From contig NZ_QBKP01000018.1 in assembly GCF_003054195.1 (NCBI RefSeq), positions 1 through 64,000 on the forward strand: DNA of 64,000 nt. Direction: 5' to 3'. Source of the stretch: Gemmobacter caeni. Its GTDB lineage: Bacteria > Pseudomonadota > Alphaproteobacteria > Rhodobacterales > Rhodobacteraceae. Positions 1 to 8,391 of the stretch are shown piece by piece. Position numbers and translations under genes: made by a program. Numbering within the stretch: the first letter of the stretch is position 1; each line of letters starts with the position of its first letter. The notes beneath the pieces are model-generated. The model saw nothing but the letters and a program-made list of their open reading frames with translations. It ran no database searches and was not told where the DNA came from.

Positions 1-33
1 GGTCTTGTAGGTCGGGGATGTAGGTCTGCTCAT
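1..33 (-). CDS. IS5-family transposase, first 11 codons only
   Basis: The ATG at 33 opens MSRPTSPTYKT, running off the window edge. This start is characteristic of a widespread group of IS5-family DDE transposases in Rhodobacteraceae and other alphaproteobacteria. The assignment rests on these eleven residues together with the inverted repeat at 80-95 and the interrupted motA next door. Nothing of the catalytic domain is visible, so whether the transposase is intact is unknown. Confidence 0.7.
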   Translation of the reverse strand, partial: MSRPTSPTYKT

Positions 34-95
34 GCACCCCAGCTACCACGCTGGATTCATGAGATGAATCCCACAGGGGTTTGTGCAACAGAGCC
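1..95 (-). mobile_element. End of an IS5-family insertion sequence (cut by window edge)
   Basis: Bases 80-95, read on the minus strand, give GGCTCTGTTGCACAAA, which has the look of the terminal inverted repeat of IS5-type elements. Sixty-odd bases further in, an ATG opens a reading frame matching the start of an IS5-family transposase. The boundary at base 95/96 falls exactly where the MotA reading frame stops resembling MotA, so this is an insertion inside motA. Only one end is inside the window, so the target duplication and the other inverted repeat cannot be seen. Confidence 0.8.
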
Positions 96-248
96 ATTTG
101 ACAGCAGAAACGCGCCTAGTGCGGCACCCCCGATCATGATCATCTCGAAAGGCAGGGATTTGAGAATGATCCCCAGCTTGCCGCCGGCAAGAATATACCC
201 GCCGAACACCATGACGAAGATTATGACAATACCGACGAGGCCGAACAT
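96..248 (-). pseudogene. motA: motA N-terminal fragment, interrupted by an IS5-family element
   Basis: MotA is the proton-channel stator subunit of the flagellar motor in the inner membrane. Fifty-one codons remain: a first membrane segment (about residues 3-22), then AGGKLGIILKSLPFE and a second hydrophobic stretch MIMIGGAALGAFLLSN, all typical of the MotA N-terminus. After Asn51 the frame enters the IS and ends at base 57. I chose ATG 248 because AAGGAGG lies five bases upstream; a GTG two codons earlier would overlap that ribosome site. Normal MotA is nearly 300 residues with four membrane segments, so this remnant cannot form a stator. It is the last visible gene of the minus-strand flagellar operon after motE. 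The rest of motA should lie beyond the element. Confidence 0.88.
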
Positions 249-307
249 CGGCACCTCCTTCCCGCTGCATCTCCAACGATCTTTCCGCGTGGCAGGTTAA
301 GATTCCC

Positions 308-871
308 TCACTCCCTTGGAGCATTCGCGTTGCGACCCGCGATCAGCACGCTCATCGCATAGGCCGTATCCGGCGGCATTCCGGCGAGGATTGCCGCAGC
401 AGCCTGCGGCTGCATCCTTCCAAGGAAACCTGCGGCAAACTGCGGGTCCATCCCGGCAAAGATCGCTGCGGCCTCTTTGGGCTTCATGGCCTGATAGACT
501 TCGGTCAGTTGCGTAAGATCCCGCTCTGCCGCACCGTCGGCGAGCGAAAGCGTTGCGCGAAGACGATCCTCGGCGGTCGCGAGCTCGGCCAGCCGTCTGG
601 TCACAACATCCTCAGCAAGTGCAAGCGCTGCGGTCTTTTCAGCCAGTGCTGCTTCCTGCACCCTGACCCTTTGCTCCCGCAGAGAAAGCGCCTCGACCAG
701 AGCGGCGGGCGGCGTGGGGCAGTTCAGCGGAACCGCCGCCGGGCCTGTCTCCTCCGATGCGGCCAGTGCCTGACCGACGTTGGTGCCGATCCGCAGTGAT
801 GCGCTTGCCAGAAGCAGGACCGACAGCAGATAGAGCGCGCCACGTCCGGGCCGACGCACCATCCTGCTCAT
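308..871 (-). CDS. MotE-like flagellar protein (MgtE N-terminal-like domain)
   Basis: A 187-residue protein with an N-terminal membrane anchor (about residues 11-37), a coiled-coil stretch rich in Ala, Glu and Leu (about 60-120) and a C-terminal domain with the repeated pattern ExYQAMKPKEAAAIFAGM...FLGRMQPQAAAAILAGM, as in the MgtE-N/FliG-like fold of MotE proteins. In Rhizobiales MotE is a periplasmic chaperone for the MotC motor protein. Here it sits directly upstream of motA and its start ATG overlaps the previous stop (ATGA), so it is translated with its neighbours. The function in Rhodobacteraceae is inferred from domain and position. Confidence 0.75.
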   Translation of the reverse strand: MSRMVRRPGRGALYLLSVLLLASASLRIGTNVGQALAASEETGPAAVPLNCPTPPAALVEALSLREQRVRVQEAALAEKTAALALAEDVVTRRLAELATAEDRLRATLSLADGAAERDLTQLTEVYQAMKPKEAAAIFAGMDPQFAAGFLGRMQPQAAAAILAGMPPDTAYAMSVLIAGRNANAPRE

Positions 872-1236
872 ATTCCGGTCTCCGCTTCATCGCGGCCATT
901 CCGCCGACGCACGAACCGCAATCGCCGGTCCCCCGCATCATCGTCGGCCCGCTCCGGCAGATCGTGCAGCGAGGCCAGCATGACCTCCAGTCGCGCGGCG
1001 GCGGTTTCGGCGCGCAAGGTCAGTGATTCCAGCGTCGCGGCAGAGCCGGTTGCGGCGGCCTGCGCCCTGGCCAAAGCGCGGGTCATATCGTCGACCTGTG
1101 CCGAAAGAACGGCAATCGCACCACCCATTCCGGATTCAAGTGTCGAGAACCGTTTCAGCCGTGCCGAAAGCACATAGCAGTAGAACGCGACGCCAAACGT
1201 TCCCGCAACCATCAGAATATCTGCGACAAATGTCAT
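868..1236 (-). CDS. Small membrane-anchored coiled-coil protein of the flagellar operon, function unknown
   Basis: 122 residues. The first 25 form a membrane segment (FVADILMVAGTFGVAFYCYVL), followed by an Ala-rich, probably coiled-coil region with heptad-like Leu/Ala spacing (about 40-95) and a charged, Arg- and Asp-rich tail. I do not recognise a family. It lies between fliL and motE, 8 bases after fliL, and shares an ATGA overlap with motE. The position suggests a part in assembly or regulation of the motor or stator. It is probably a real gene, because its frame is open and coupled on both sides. Confidence 0.65.
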   Translation of the reverse strand: MTFVADILMVAGTFGVAFYCYVLSARLKRFSTLESGMGGAIAVLSAQVDDMTRALARAQAAATGSAATLESLTLRAETAAARLEVMLASLHDLPERADDDAGDRRLRFVRRRNGRDEAETGI

Positions 1237-1244
1237 GACTGCCC

Positions 1245-1724
1245 TCAGTTCAGAACAAATTCGGTGACAAGCAGGTCGCGCACGCGCCCCTCGCCTGTGA
1301 CCACCTGAATGCGGCGCAGAAGCTGCGCCCTGATCTTCAGAAGGGCACTGGGGTTCTGCAATTCGGCCACTTCGACGGCCCGCAGATAGGAATTGATGAC
1401 ATCCAGAATCCGGGGCATCAGGTTGGCAACCTCGGTCGTATAGATGGGCGAAACCTCCAGCTGCGATCCGAACTTGAGATGCTGGTTGTTTCCTGCGGCA
1501 CCAAGGGACATCACCACCGTATCGACCGGCACAAAAGCGAGATCGGGCAGGTTTTCTGCCGGAGGTTCCACCTTGGCCGAATGGCCAGGCAGGGGGATCA
1601 AACCGCTGTAGGTGCCATAAAACCCGCCCGCTGCGAGCACCAAGGCGAGAATGCCCCCCACCAGCAGAGGCTTTTTGGAAGCTTTTTTCGACGCCGCTTC
1701 CTGCGGCTCTTGCGTGTCTGCCAT
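1245..1724 (-). CDS. fliL: Flagellar basal-body-associated protein FliL
   Basis: 159 residues: a short Lys-rich cytoplasmic head, one membrane helix (about 19-37, PLLVGGILALVLAAGGFYG), and a periplasmic FliL domain containing FVPVDTVVMSLG, YLRAVEVAELQNPSALLKIRAQLLRRIQ and the terminal VRDLLVTEFVLN, the classic FliL ending. FliL forms a ring around the stator and supports torque. It is the first gene of the minus-strand flagellar operon (fliL - unknown - motE - motA) and faces fliF across a 120-bp promoter region. Length is normal for the family. Confidence 0.92.
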   Translation of the reverse strand: MADTQEPQEAASKKASKKPLLVGGILALVLAAGGFYGTYSGLIPLPGHSAKVEPPAENLPDLAFVPVDTVVMSLGAAGNNQHLKFGSQLEVSPIYTTEVANLMPRILDVINSYLRAVEVAELQNPSALLKIRAQLLRRIQVVTGEGRVRDLLVTEFVLN

Positions 1725-1844
1725 GGCTCTCTCCGCAACCTTTCGGGAAAAAGCTATAACGCCAAGGTCACTAACCGATTGTTAAGCCCGATCCCGCATG
1801 AGTCGTCTGAACGGGGGCAGATGCCCGCACGGCGGAGACGGCGC
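1725..1844. promoter_or_regulatory. Divergent flagellar promoter region with CtrA-like box
   Basis: This 120-bp spacer separates fliL (minus) from fliF (plus). Bases 1771-1785 read CTAA-N7-TTAA on the plus strand and TTAA-N7-TTAG on the minus strand; the CtrA consensus is TTAA-N7-TTAA. One base differs. It lies 47 bp from the fliL start and 60 bp from the fliF start, a sensible place to control both. CtrA control of flagellar genes is established in Rhodobacteraceae; binding here is an inference. Confidence 0.6.
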
Positions 1845-3446
1845 ATGCAGAATCTGATTTCGCTTTGGTCGCAGATGAATCTGCGCAGACGAGTCACGCT
1901 GATCGGGGTAACGCTGGCCGTATTTCTTCTGGTTTTCGCCATGTCGCAGATCGCCGGGCGCACGGAATATGCCCTTCTCTACTCCGGGCTGGAGCCTCAG
2001 GCGGCAGGCGAAATCGTTGCGGCGCTGGAACAGCGCGGTATCGCCTATGAGGTGCGCGGCAACGCCATTCAGGTCGATGCCGCGCGCCGGGATACGATTC
2101 GCATGACCCTTGCTGCCGAAGGCCTGCCCGCTGCGGGGGGCGCAGGCTATGAGCTTCTGGATGGTATGTCCGGTTTTGGCACCACTTCGCAGATGTTCGA
2201 TGCCGCCTATTGGCGAGCGAAGGAGGGTGAGCTGGCCCGAACCATTCTGGCCAACCCGGCGATTCGCAACGCGAGGGTTCATATCGCCCAGTCTGCTGCG
2301 CAACCCTTTCGCAAATCTGCGCCGCCCACTGCTTCGGTCACCGTCACCACAGCCTCAGGGACAGTTTCAGCCGAACAGGCAAAGGCTCTGCGCCATCTGG
2401 TTGCGGCCGCAGTCAGCGGAATGCGGCCGGAAGATGTTGCTGTCATCGACAGCGTGGGCGGTCTGGTTCCGCCAGACTCCGACCCCGCCACGAATGCCGC
2501 GGCTTCTGACCGGGAAACTGCCTTGCGCCAGAATATCGAGCGTCTTCTTGAAGCCCGCGTCGGACCGGGGAACGCCGTGGTCGAACTCTCGCTGGATCTG
2601 GTCACCGATCAGGAGCAGATCACCGAGCACAAATTCGATCCGCAGGGCCGGGTGGCGATCTCGACCGATACGACCGAGAAATCGGGCACCAATCGTGAGG
2701 CCAATCAGGATGTCACGGTCGCTTCCAACCTTCCCGAAGGGAATGCCGGACAGAATGGCGGCAGTCAAAGCCAGAGCAGCGAAACACGCGAAAGGGTGAA
2801 CTTCGAGGTTTCGGAAACCCGGCGCGAGCTGGTCCGGGGTCCGGGCACCATTCGAAGACTCACCATCGCCGTTCTGGTGAACGGCCTGCCCAGCCTCGGG
2901 CAGGATGGAAGCACAAGCTGGCAGCCCCGACCCGAGACGGAGCTTGCCGATCTGCGCGAACTCGTTGCTTCCGCCTCAGGGCTCGACACGTCGCGTGGTG
3001 ATGTCCTGACCCTGAAATCCCTGTCTTTCGAGTCGTTTGCGCCGCAGGGCACTTTGGCCGAGGCGAGCTGGCTGCCGCCGCTTGACGTGATGCGGCTTGT
3101 CCAGATTGGTGCGCTTGCACTTGTGACGCTGGTGCTTGGGATTTTTGTTCTGCGTCCCCTGCTGACCGGCGCCAGGCAGATCCCTGACTCGGATACCCCC
3201 CTTCTGCCCGCAACCGGCACCGGTATACTGCCTGTCCCCGCGGGCATGACCGAAAGTCCGCGCGTGGTTTCGGGCGAGATTGACGATATCGGCGATATTT
3301 CCGGCTTCGCCGATATCCCCGGCGAGAGTGTCGACCTTCCTGATGATCCGGTCGACAGGCTTCGTCGACTGATCGAGGCACGTCAGGCCGAATCCGTGCA
3401 GATCCTGCGCGGCTGGCTGGAAGAGCCGGAAGAGAGGGCATCGTGA
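1845..3446 (+). CDS. fliF: Flagellar MS-ring protein FliF
   Basis: 533 residues. FliF builds the MS ring in the inner membrane, the platform for the C ring and export gate. There is an N-terminal membrane helix (about 17-37), a periplasmic ring-building region beginning YALLYSGLEPQAAGEIVAALEQRG, the conserved GYELLDGMSGFGTTSQMFDAAYWRAKEGELARTI segment here in pieces, and a second membrane helix (about 413-437). I chose ATG 1845 (GGAG seven bases upstream, homology begins here); an in-frame ATG at 1821 is also possible and would add eight Arg-rich residues. It overlaps fliH by four bases (GTGA). Confidence 0.9.
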   Translation: MQNLISLWSQMNLRRRVTLIGVTLAVFLLVFAMSQIAGRTEYALLYSGLEPQAAGEIVAALEQRGIAYEVRGNAIQVDAARRDTIRMTLAAEGLPAAGGAGYELLDGMSGFGTTSQMFDAAYWRAKEGELARTILANPAIRNARVHIAQSAAQPFRKSAPPTASVTVTTASGTVSAEQAKALRHLVAAAVSGMRPEDVAVIDSVGGLVPPDSDPATNAAASDRETALRQNIERLLEARVGPGNAVVELSLDLVTDQEQITEHKFDPQGRVAISTDTTEKSGTNREANQDVTVASNLPEGNAGQNGGSQSQSSETRERVNFEVSETRRELVRGPGTIRRLTIAVLVNGLPSLGQDGSTSWQPRPETELADLRELVASASGLDTSRGDVLTLKSLSFESFAPQGTLAEASWLPPLDVMRLVQIGALALVTLVLGIFVLRPLLTGARQIPDSDTPLLPATGTGILPVPAGMTESPRVVSGEIDDIGDISGFADIPGESVDLPDDPVDRLRRLIEARQAESVQILRGWLEEPEERAS

Positions 3447-4030
3447 CCCTGAAGCTTGAAGTCTTCGAGTCGCGGGAAGAATCCGAGGCAGCGACACCTC
3501 CGCGTGCCTCGGTTGCCGAGGAAGAGCGGCTTGCAGCCTATGAACAGGGATATTCCGCCGGCTGGGAAGATGCCGCGAATGCCGCGAGTCAGGAGCAGGG
3601 CCGGATGACGGCCGACCTTGCCCGCAGCATTCAGGCGCTTGGCTTCACATTTCATGATGCGCGGATGCATGTGCTGAAGGCGCTGGCACCGCTGATGCAG
3701 GAAATCGCCTGCCGCCTGCTGCCCGGGGTCGCCCGCGAGGCACTTGCGCCAACAGTGCTCGAAACCCTGATGCCCCTGGCGGAGGAACTGGCAGAGGCAC
3801 CTGTTGAGCTCGTGCTCAATCCTGCCGCGCGCACGTCGGTGGAGATCCTGCTTGGCCAGGCAACAGGGCTTCCGCTTCGTCTGGTCGAGGAGCCGACCCT
3901 GAGTGAGGGGCAGGTCTATCTGCGCCTCGGGGAAACAGAAGCGCAGATAGACCTTGATCGCGCGACCAGCGAACTGACCGCAGCGGTTCGCAATTTCTTT
4001 GGATTATCAGAACAGGATCGCACAGCATGA
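3443..4030 (+). CDS. fliH: Flagellar assembly protein FliH-like
   Basis: 195 residues, starting at GTG 3443 that overlaps the fliF stop. It carries the FliH hallmarks: an acidic variable head, AYEQGYSAGWEDA (a GxxxG-type motif), then a helical region and a C-terminal globular domain ending DLDRATSELTAAVRNFFGL. FliH binds and restrains the export ATPase FliI and links it to FliN at the C ring. Its place directly before fliN agrees. Sequence is divergent as usual for FliH, so the call leans on both context and motif. Confidence 0.78.
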   Translation: MTLKLEVFESREESEAATPPRASVAEEERLAAYEQGYSAGWEDAANAASQEQGRMTADLARSIQALGFTFHDARMHVLKALAPLMQEIACRLLPGVAREALAPTVLETLMPLAEELAEAPVELVLNPAARTSVEILLGQATGLPLRLVEEPTLSEGQVYLRLGETEAQIDLDRATSELTAAVRNFFGLSEQDRTA

Positions 4031-4296
4031 ACGACACGGCAGATAGCAACCCTTTCGGGCAGGTGCCCATAGAAATCGTGATTTCCGTGGGCAAGGCACG
4101 GCCACGCATCCGGGATCTTCTGAAACTCCAGCGTGATGCGGTCCTGCCGCTCGACCGCCGTGTGGACGATCCGGTGGAACTTTACGTTGGCGACCGGCTC
4201 ATCGCGCGGGGCGAGTTGCAGGAGATGGAGGGTGATCAGGCCGGGCAACTGGCGGTTCGCCTGACCGAAGTCGCCAATCTGCGTGGTGAGCTGTAA
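4027..4296 (+). CDS. fliN: Flagellar motor switch protein FliN
   Basis: 89 residues, essentially a single SpoA (surface presentation of antigens) domain: VPIEIVISVGKARPRIRDLLKLQRDAVLPLDRRVDDPVELYVGDRLIARGELQ. FliN is the outer C-ring component that contacts the export apparatus and CheY. The start codon shares ATGA with the fliH stop and the stop TAA shares one base with the fliP start, so the four genes are tightly coupled. The protein lacks the long variable N-terminus of enteric FliN, which is common in alphaproteobacteria. Confidence 0.9.
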   Translation: MNDTADSNPFGQVPIEIVISVGKARPRIRDLLKLQRDAVLPLDRRVDDPVELYVGDRLIARGELQEMEGDQAGQLAVRLTEVANLRGEL

Positions 4297-5012
4297 TGCG
4301 GGGAACCCTTTTGACTGGCACTCTGCTGCTGCTGGCCGGCCCGGTAGCGGCGCAAAGCCTGACGGTCGATCTGGGCGCGGGGCCGACATTGGGCCTGCGG
4401 TCCATGCAACTGATCGCGCTGATCACATTGCTTGGCCTGGTGCCGGGACTTGCAGTCATGGTGACCTGCTTTCCCTTTATCCTGACCGTGCTGTCCATCC
4501 TGCGACAGGCGATCGGCCTGCAACAGGCCCCACCCAACATGCTGATGGTCAGCCTCGCCCTGTTCCTGACCTGGTTCGTCATGGACCCCGTTCTGACAGA
4601 GGCATGGACCAAAGGCGCAGGCCCGCTGTCACGGGGCGAGATTGAATTGCAGGAGGCGATCCCACTGACCATCGCGCCCTTCCGCCGCTTCATGGCCGCG
4701 CGAACGAACCCCGAGACCTATGCCGAACTCGCCTCGCTGCGCGAGAACGAGCCACCCGAGGTCACAGATGCCGCACTGCCGCTGCTGGTGCCGTCCTTTC
4801 TGCTGTCCGAACTGCGCCGCGCCTTTGAAATCGGCTTCATGGTCTTCCTGCCCTTCCTGATCATCGACCTGGTTGTTGCCGCGATCCTGATGTCCATGGG
4901 CATGATGATGGTGCCGCCAGCCATCGTTTCCCTGCCCTTCAAGCTGGCGTTCTTCGTCGTTGCCGACGGGTGGAGCCTGCTGTCCGGTGCGCTGGTCCGA
5001 AGTTACCTTTAA
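4296..5012 (+). CDS. fliP: Flagellar type III export gate protein FliP
   Basis: 238 residues. A cleavable-looking signal (MRGTLLTGTLLLLAGPVAAQ) precedes the FliP core with several membrane segments: MQLIALITLLGLVPGLAVMVT, RQAIGLQQAPPNMLMVSLALFLT, then a periplasmic loop and FLLSELRRAFEIGFMVFLPFLIIDLVVAAILMSMGMMMVPP before the C-terminal helices. FliP with FliQ and FliR forms the export gate of the flagellar type III secretion system. It is the last visible gene of the plus-strand operon; its TAA overlaps the convergent adaptor gene's stop by four bases, leaving no room for a terminator. Confidence 0.95.
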   Translation: MRGTLLTGTLLLLAGPVAAQSLTVDLGAGPTLGLRSMQLIALITLLGLVPGLAVMVTCFPFILTVLSILRQAIGLQQAPPNMLMVSLALFLTWFVMDPVLTEAWTKGAGPLSRGEIELQEAIPLTIAPFRRFMAARTNPETYAELASLRENEPPEVTDAALPLLVPSFLLSELRRAFEIGFMVFLPFLIIDLVVAAILMSMGMMMVPPAIVSLPFKLAFFVVADGWSLLSGALVRSYL

Positions 5013-6190
5013 CGCTCGCGCAGCGCCTGCTGCGATTTGTAAAGCGGCTTGGTCAGATAGGTCAGAATGGTCTTGCCACCGGTCTGCAATTCCACATCCG
5101 CCAGCATGCCGGGCCGGATTTCCAGCGCCTGCTGGCGTTCGGTCAGCTTCGACAGGTCCACCTTTACCGTGACCTTGTAATGCGGGTCGCCATCGGGATT
5201 GCGCGAGCGATCATCCTTGAACGTATCGGCAGAAATGAAATCGACCTTGCCCTGAAGCGTGCCATAAATCGTGTAATCATAGGCGGTCAGCTTGATCGTG
5301 GCATCCTGATCCTTGCGGACCTGCGCGATATCCTCTGGTTTCACCCGCGCCTCGATGTAAAGCTCGTCCTCCAGCGGAATGATCTGAAGGATTTCCTCGC
5401 CCGGGCGGACCACACCGCCGATAGTGGTGATCGACAGTTTGTTGACCACGCCTTTCATCGGCGCCACCAGAACCGTGCGGCGCAACTGGTCTTCCGCGAT
5501 CTTCAGCTGCTGTTTCAACGAGGTCAGCTTGGCCAGCGTCTCGGAATAGTTGGTGGCGCGATCCAGCTCCATCTGGGTAATCACGTCATTCAGCCGGTTT
5601 TCGGCTTCCGACTGCTGCTTGCGCGCATTCGTCACCTCGATCAGCGGCACCACTTCCATCGCAAGCATCTTCTCAAGGATCTCAAGTTCCTTGTTCGCCT
5701 GCTTCAGAACCTGCTCGGCGCCTTCTTTCTTGGAAGAGAAGTCGCTTTGCCGGGCCCCGAGAAGTGTGGTTTCCGAGGCCACGATATCCGGCACCCGCGC
5801 GGCATACTCCGGTGGCACATCGAAATCCGCGAGGTTCAGCATCTCGGCCTCCAGCCGGAGACGGCGGATTTCCAGTGTCGCAACCTGATCGGTCAGATCG
5901 TCCACCTGGGATTGGTATTGCGTGCCGTAAAGGCGGGCCAGAACCTGACCGGGTTTGACGATATCGCCCTCCGACACGTTCAGTTCGGCCAGAATGCCGC
6001 CCTCAAGGTTGTTGATGATCTGCGGACGCGACGAGGAAACCACCGTTCCGGGTGCATGCACGATCTCTGCCACCCAGGCGATGGCCGACCACAACAGAAA
6101 GACGACAACCGCAAGACCGATAACCCAGATGGTGACTGAGGGGCGGCGGGTGCGTTCGGACAGGTCGTGATCGAAGGCTGCGCTGCTCAT
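5009..6190 (-). CDS. Type I secretion periplasmic adaptor (HlyD family)
   Basis: 393 residues. One N-terminal membrane helix (about 20-42), a lipoyl-like half motif IINNLEGGILAELNVSEGDIV, a long alpha-helical hairpin (about 95-240, coiled coil), the second lipoyl half VLVAPMKGVVNKL and a beta-barrel region ending in the RPGMLADVEL motif of HlyD proteins. It bridges the inner-membrane ABC exporter and the outer-membrane channel. It is the last gene of the adhesin operon and its ATG overlaps the ABC gene stop (ATGA). Length is normal. Confidence 0.9.
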   Translation of the reverse strand: MSSAAFDHDLSERTRRPSVTIWVIGLAVVVFLLWSAIAWVAEIVHAPGTVVSSSRPQIINNLEGGILAELNVSEGDIVKPGQVLARLYGTQYQSQVDDLTDQVATLEIRRLRLEAEMLNLADFDVPPEYAARVPDIVASETTLLGARQSDFSSKKEGAEQVLKQANKELEILEKMLAMEVVPLIEVTNARKQQSEAENRLNDVITQMELDRATNYSETLAKLTSLKQQLKIAEDQLRRTVLVAPMKGVVNKLSITTIGGVVRPGEEILQIIPLEDELYIEARVKPEDIAQVRKDQDATIKLTAYDYTIYGTLQGKVDFISADTFKDDRSRNPDGDPHYKVTVKVDLSKLTERQQALEIRPGMLADVELQTGGKTILTYLTKPLYKSQQALRER

Positions 6191-8391
6191 GCCTTGCCCC
6201 CCTGCGCCTTGGACAGATGCGCCAGCACGGCGTCGCGCGGGCCATCGACGGCCATCTTGCCGTTCTGGAGGATCACCGTGCGTTCCGTCAGTTGCAGGAT
6301 CGGCACGCGGTGGGTGGCGATGATCGCAGTGCGCCCCTTCAGCCAGCCATGCAACCGGCTGACCAATGTCGCCTCAAGGGTCTGGTCGAGCGCGGCGGTC
6401 GGTTCGTCCAGCAACACGACTGACGGGTCTTGCAGCCAGAGTCGCGCCCAGCCGATGCTTTGCCGCTGCCCGACCGAAAGCCCCTCGCCCAGTTCGCGGA
6501 TCTCCAGATCAAGCCCGCGCGGATGGTTGCGCACGAAGGGGCCAAGACCCGCAAAATCCAGCGCGGCGAACAGCCGGTCATCATCGCGTTCCAGTTGGGT
6601 GAGGTTCAGGTTGTCGCGCAGGCTGCCCGCAAACAGTCGCACCTCCTGCCCTAGATAGCCGATCCCGCGGCGCAGGTCGCGCGGATGCACCTGCCCCAGA
6701 TCCACCCCGTCGATCAGGATGCGGCCGCGCGTCGGGTCAAACAGACCCGCCAGCAACCGCAGCAGCGTCGATTTGCCGGAACCATTGGCCCCCAGCACCG
6801 CGACGTGCTGGCCGGGCGGAATGGCAATGCCGGGGATATCGACCACGGCGCTGGATTTCTCATCATAGCGGAATTCCACGTTGCGCAGCTCGAACCCGCC
6901 TTTGATGCGGTCACGGCGCAAATAGCTGCGGCCCGCTTCCTCCTGCTGTTCGGCACTGGCGATGCTTTCCAGCCCGTCCAGCGCCGCGCGCACATTGGCC
7001 CAGCGCGCCAGCGTGGCAGAAATCTGCGACAGCGGGCCAAGCGTGCGCGAGGTCAGGATACCGATGGCGATGATCGTTCCCACCGTGAAATCGCCGGCAA
7101 AAACCTTGTAGGCCCCCACAACCACGGCGCTGACATAGGTCGCCTGCTGCACGCCCTGCGCCCAATAGGTCAGCAGCGACGACATATGCCGCTGTTCCGA
7201 AGATTTCAGCGCCGAAAGCGCAGTCAACTCGGCCCAGATGCGAGAAATCCGGTCCTGCGCGCGCTGGGTTGTGACCGTTTCATGTTCATAGACCGCTTCG
7301 TAAAGCAGCCGCGCCGCGCGGGTGGAGGCGCCCTGTGTCGCTTGTGTCAGCGCGATCATGCGCTTCTGGAAGAACAGGCCCGGCGCCACCATCAGGATGC
7401 CGCCGACCACCAGAATCCATACCAGATTGCCGCCGATCGAGGCGACAAGCAGGAAGAAAATGATCAGGAAGGGCAGATCCGCCAATGTGCCGATGGTGGT
7501 GGAGGTAAAGAATTCACGCACCGAAGAGAACTCGCGCATCGCCGAAAAGGTTTGCGACGGCGTGCGTTTTCCGGGGGCGGCGCGCATGTTCAGCAGCCGC
7601 TGCATCAGCCGTTCCTGCACCGACAGTTCGATCCGGCGGCCGGTGGTATCCATCAGGGTCGAGCGGGCGACCTTCAGCATGCCCTCAAGCACCACCGCCA
7701 GAAAGGCGCCCAGGGCCAGAACCCAGAGTGTGGGCTCCGACTGGTGCGGAATCACCCGGTCGTAGACCTGAAGCGAAAACAGCGCGACGGCGACCGCCAG
7801 CAGGTTCGCAACCAGCGAACCGGCCGCAACCTCTGCCAGCTGGCGGCGATACCCCCTGAACTCACCCCAGAACCAGTGCGGACGCGGCGCATCCTCGGCG
7901 TGGCGTTGTTCCAGCGCCGCCATCGAAGGCCGTGCACGCAGGAAAGTGCCACCGAACACCGCCGCAAATTCCTCCAGTGCGACTTCGGCACGCTTGTCCG
8001 GCAGGGTGGCGTCATAGATCGTCACGCTGTCATCGGATTGCGAAAGCACCAGAACAAGCTGCCCCGAGGACATTTGCGCAAGTGCGGGCCAGAAGGCAGG
8101 CTCTGGCGCAGCAGCACGATCAACCCGCGCGACAAGGCCCAGTTCGGTCAGCGCGCGACAAAGGTGATTGAGGTCAGGTGTCGCCCCGGCGTCGGCATGC
8201 CGTACCATCGCCTCGGCCAGATCGGCGGCGGAAAGCTCGGCGCCGGTCAGACCCAGATAGATCGTCGCCAGCCGCGCGCGGGCCAGGGCCTTTTCGCCCG
8301 GCTTCACGGCGGGATGTGCCGGGGCGGCGAGGCGCGGCTGCACCGCACTGCGATTGGCATTCAACTCGAATGCGACGACCCGATCGGTCAT
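6187..8391 (-). CDS. Type I secretion ABC exporter (permease-ATPase with degenerate peptidase domain)
   Basis: 734 residues. The N-terminal 150 resemble a C39-peptidase-like domain but I see no catalytic Cys at the start, as in LapB/HlyB-type exporters for uncleaved substrates. Six membrane helices follow (about 180-430), then the ATPase: Walker A GANGSGKST, signature LSVGQRQSIG (Val in place of the usual Gly), Walker B VVLLDEPTAALD, and H-loop ATHR. It exports proteins in one step from the cytoplasm; the neighbouring adhesin is the obvious substrate. ATGA overlaps on both sides show tight coupling. Confidence 0.9.
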   Translation of the reverse strand: MTDRVVAFELNANRSAVQPRLAAPAHPAVKPGEKALARARLATIYLGLTGAELSAADLAEAMVRHADAGATPDLNHLCRALTELGLVARVDRAAAPEPAFWPALAQMSSGQLVLVLSQSDDSVTIYDATLPDKRAEVALEEFAAVFGGTFLRARPSMAALEQRHAEDAPRPHWFWGEFRGYRRQLAEVAAGSLVANLLAVAVALFSLQVYDRVIPHQSEPTLWVLALGAFLAVVLEGMLKVARSTLMDTTGRRIELSVQERLMQRLLNMRAAPGKRTPSQTFSAMREFSSVREFFTSTTIGTLADLPFLIIFFLLVASIGGNLVWILVVGGILMVAPGLFFQKRMIALTQATQGASTRAARLLYEAVYEHETVTTQRAQDRISRIWAELTALSALKSSEQRHMSSLLTYWAQGVQQATYVSAVVVGAYKVFAGDFTVGTIIAIGILTSRTLGPLSQISATLARWANVRAALDGLESIASAEQQEEAGRSYLRRDRIKGGFELRNVEFRYDEKSSAVVDIPGIAIPPGQHVAVLGANGSGKSTLLRLLAGLFDPTRGRILIDGVDLGQVHPRDLRRGIGYLGQEVRLFAGSLRDNLNLTQLERDDDRLFAALDFAGLGPFVRNHPRGLDLEIRELGEGLSVGQRQSIGWARLWLQDPSVVLLDEPTAALDQTLEATLVSRLHGWLKGRTAIIATHRVPILQLTERTVILQNGKMAVDGPRDAVLAHLSKAQGGKA

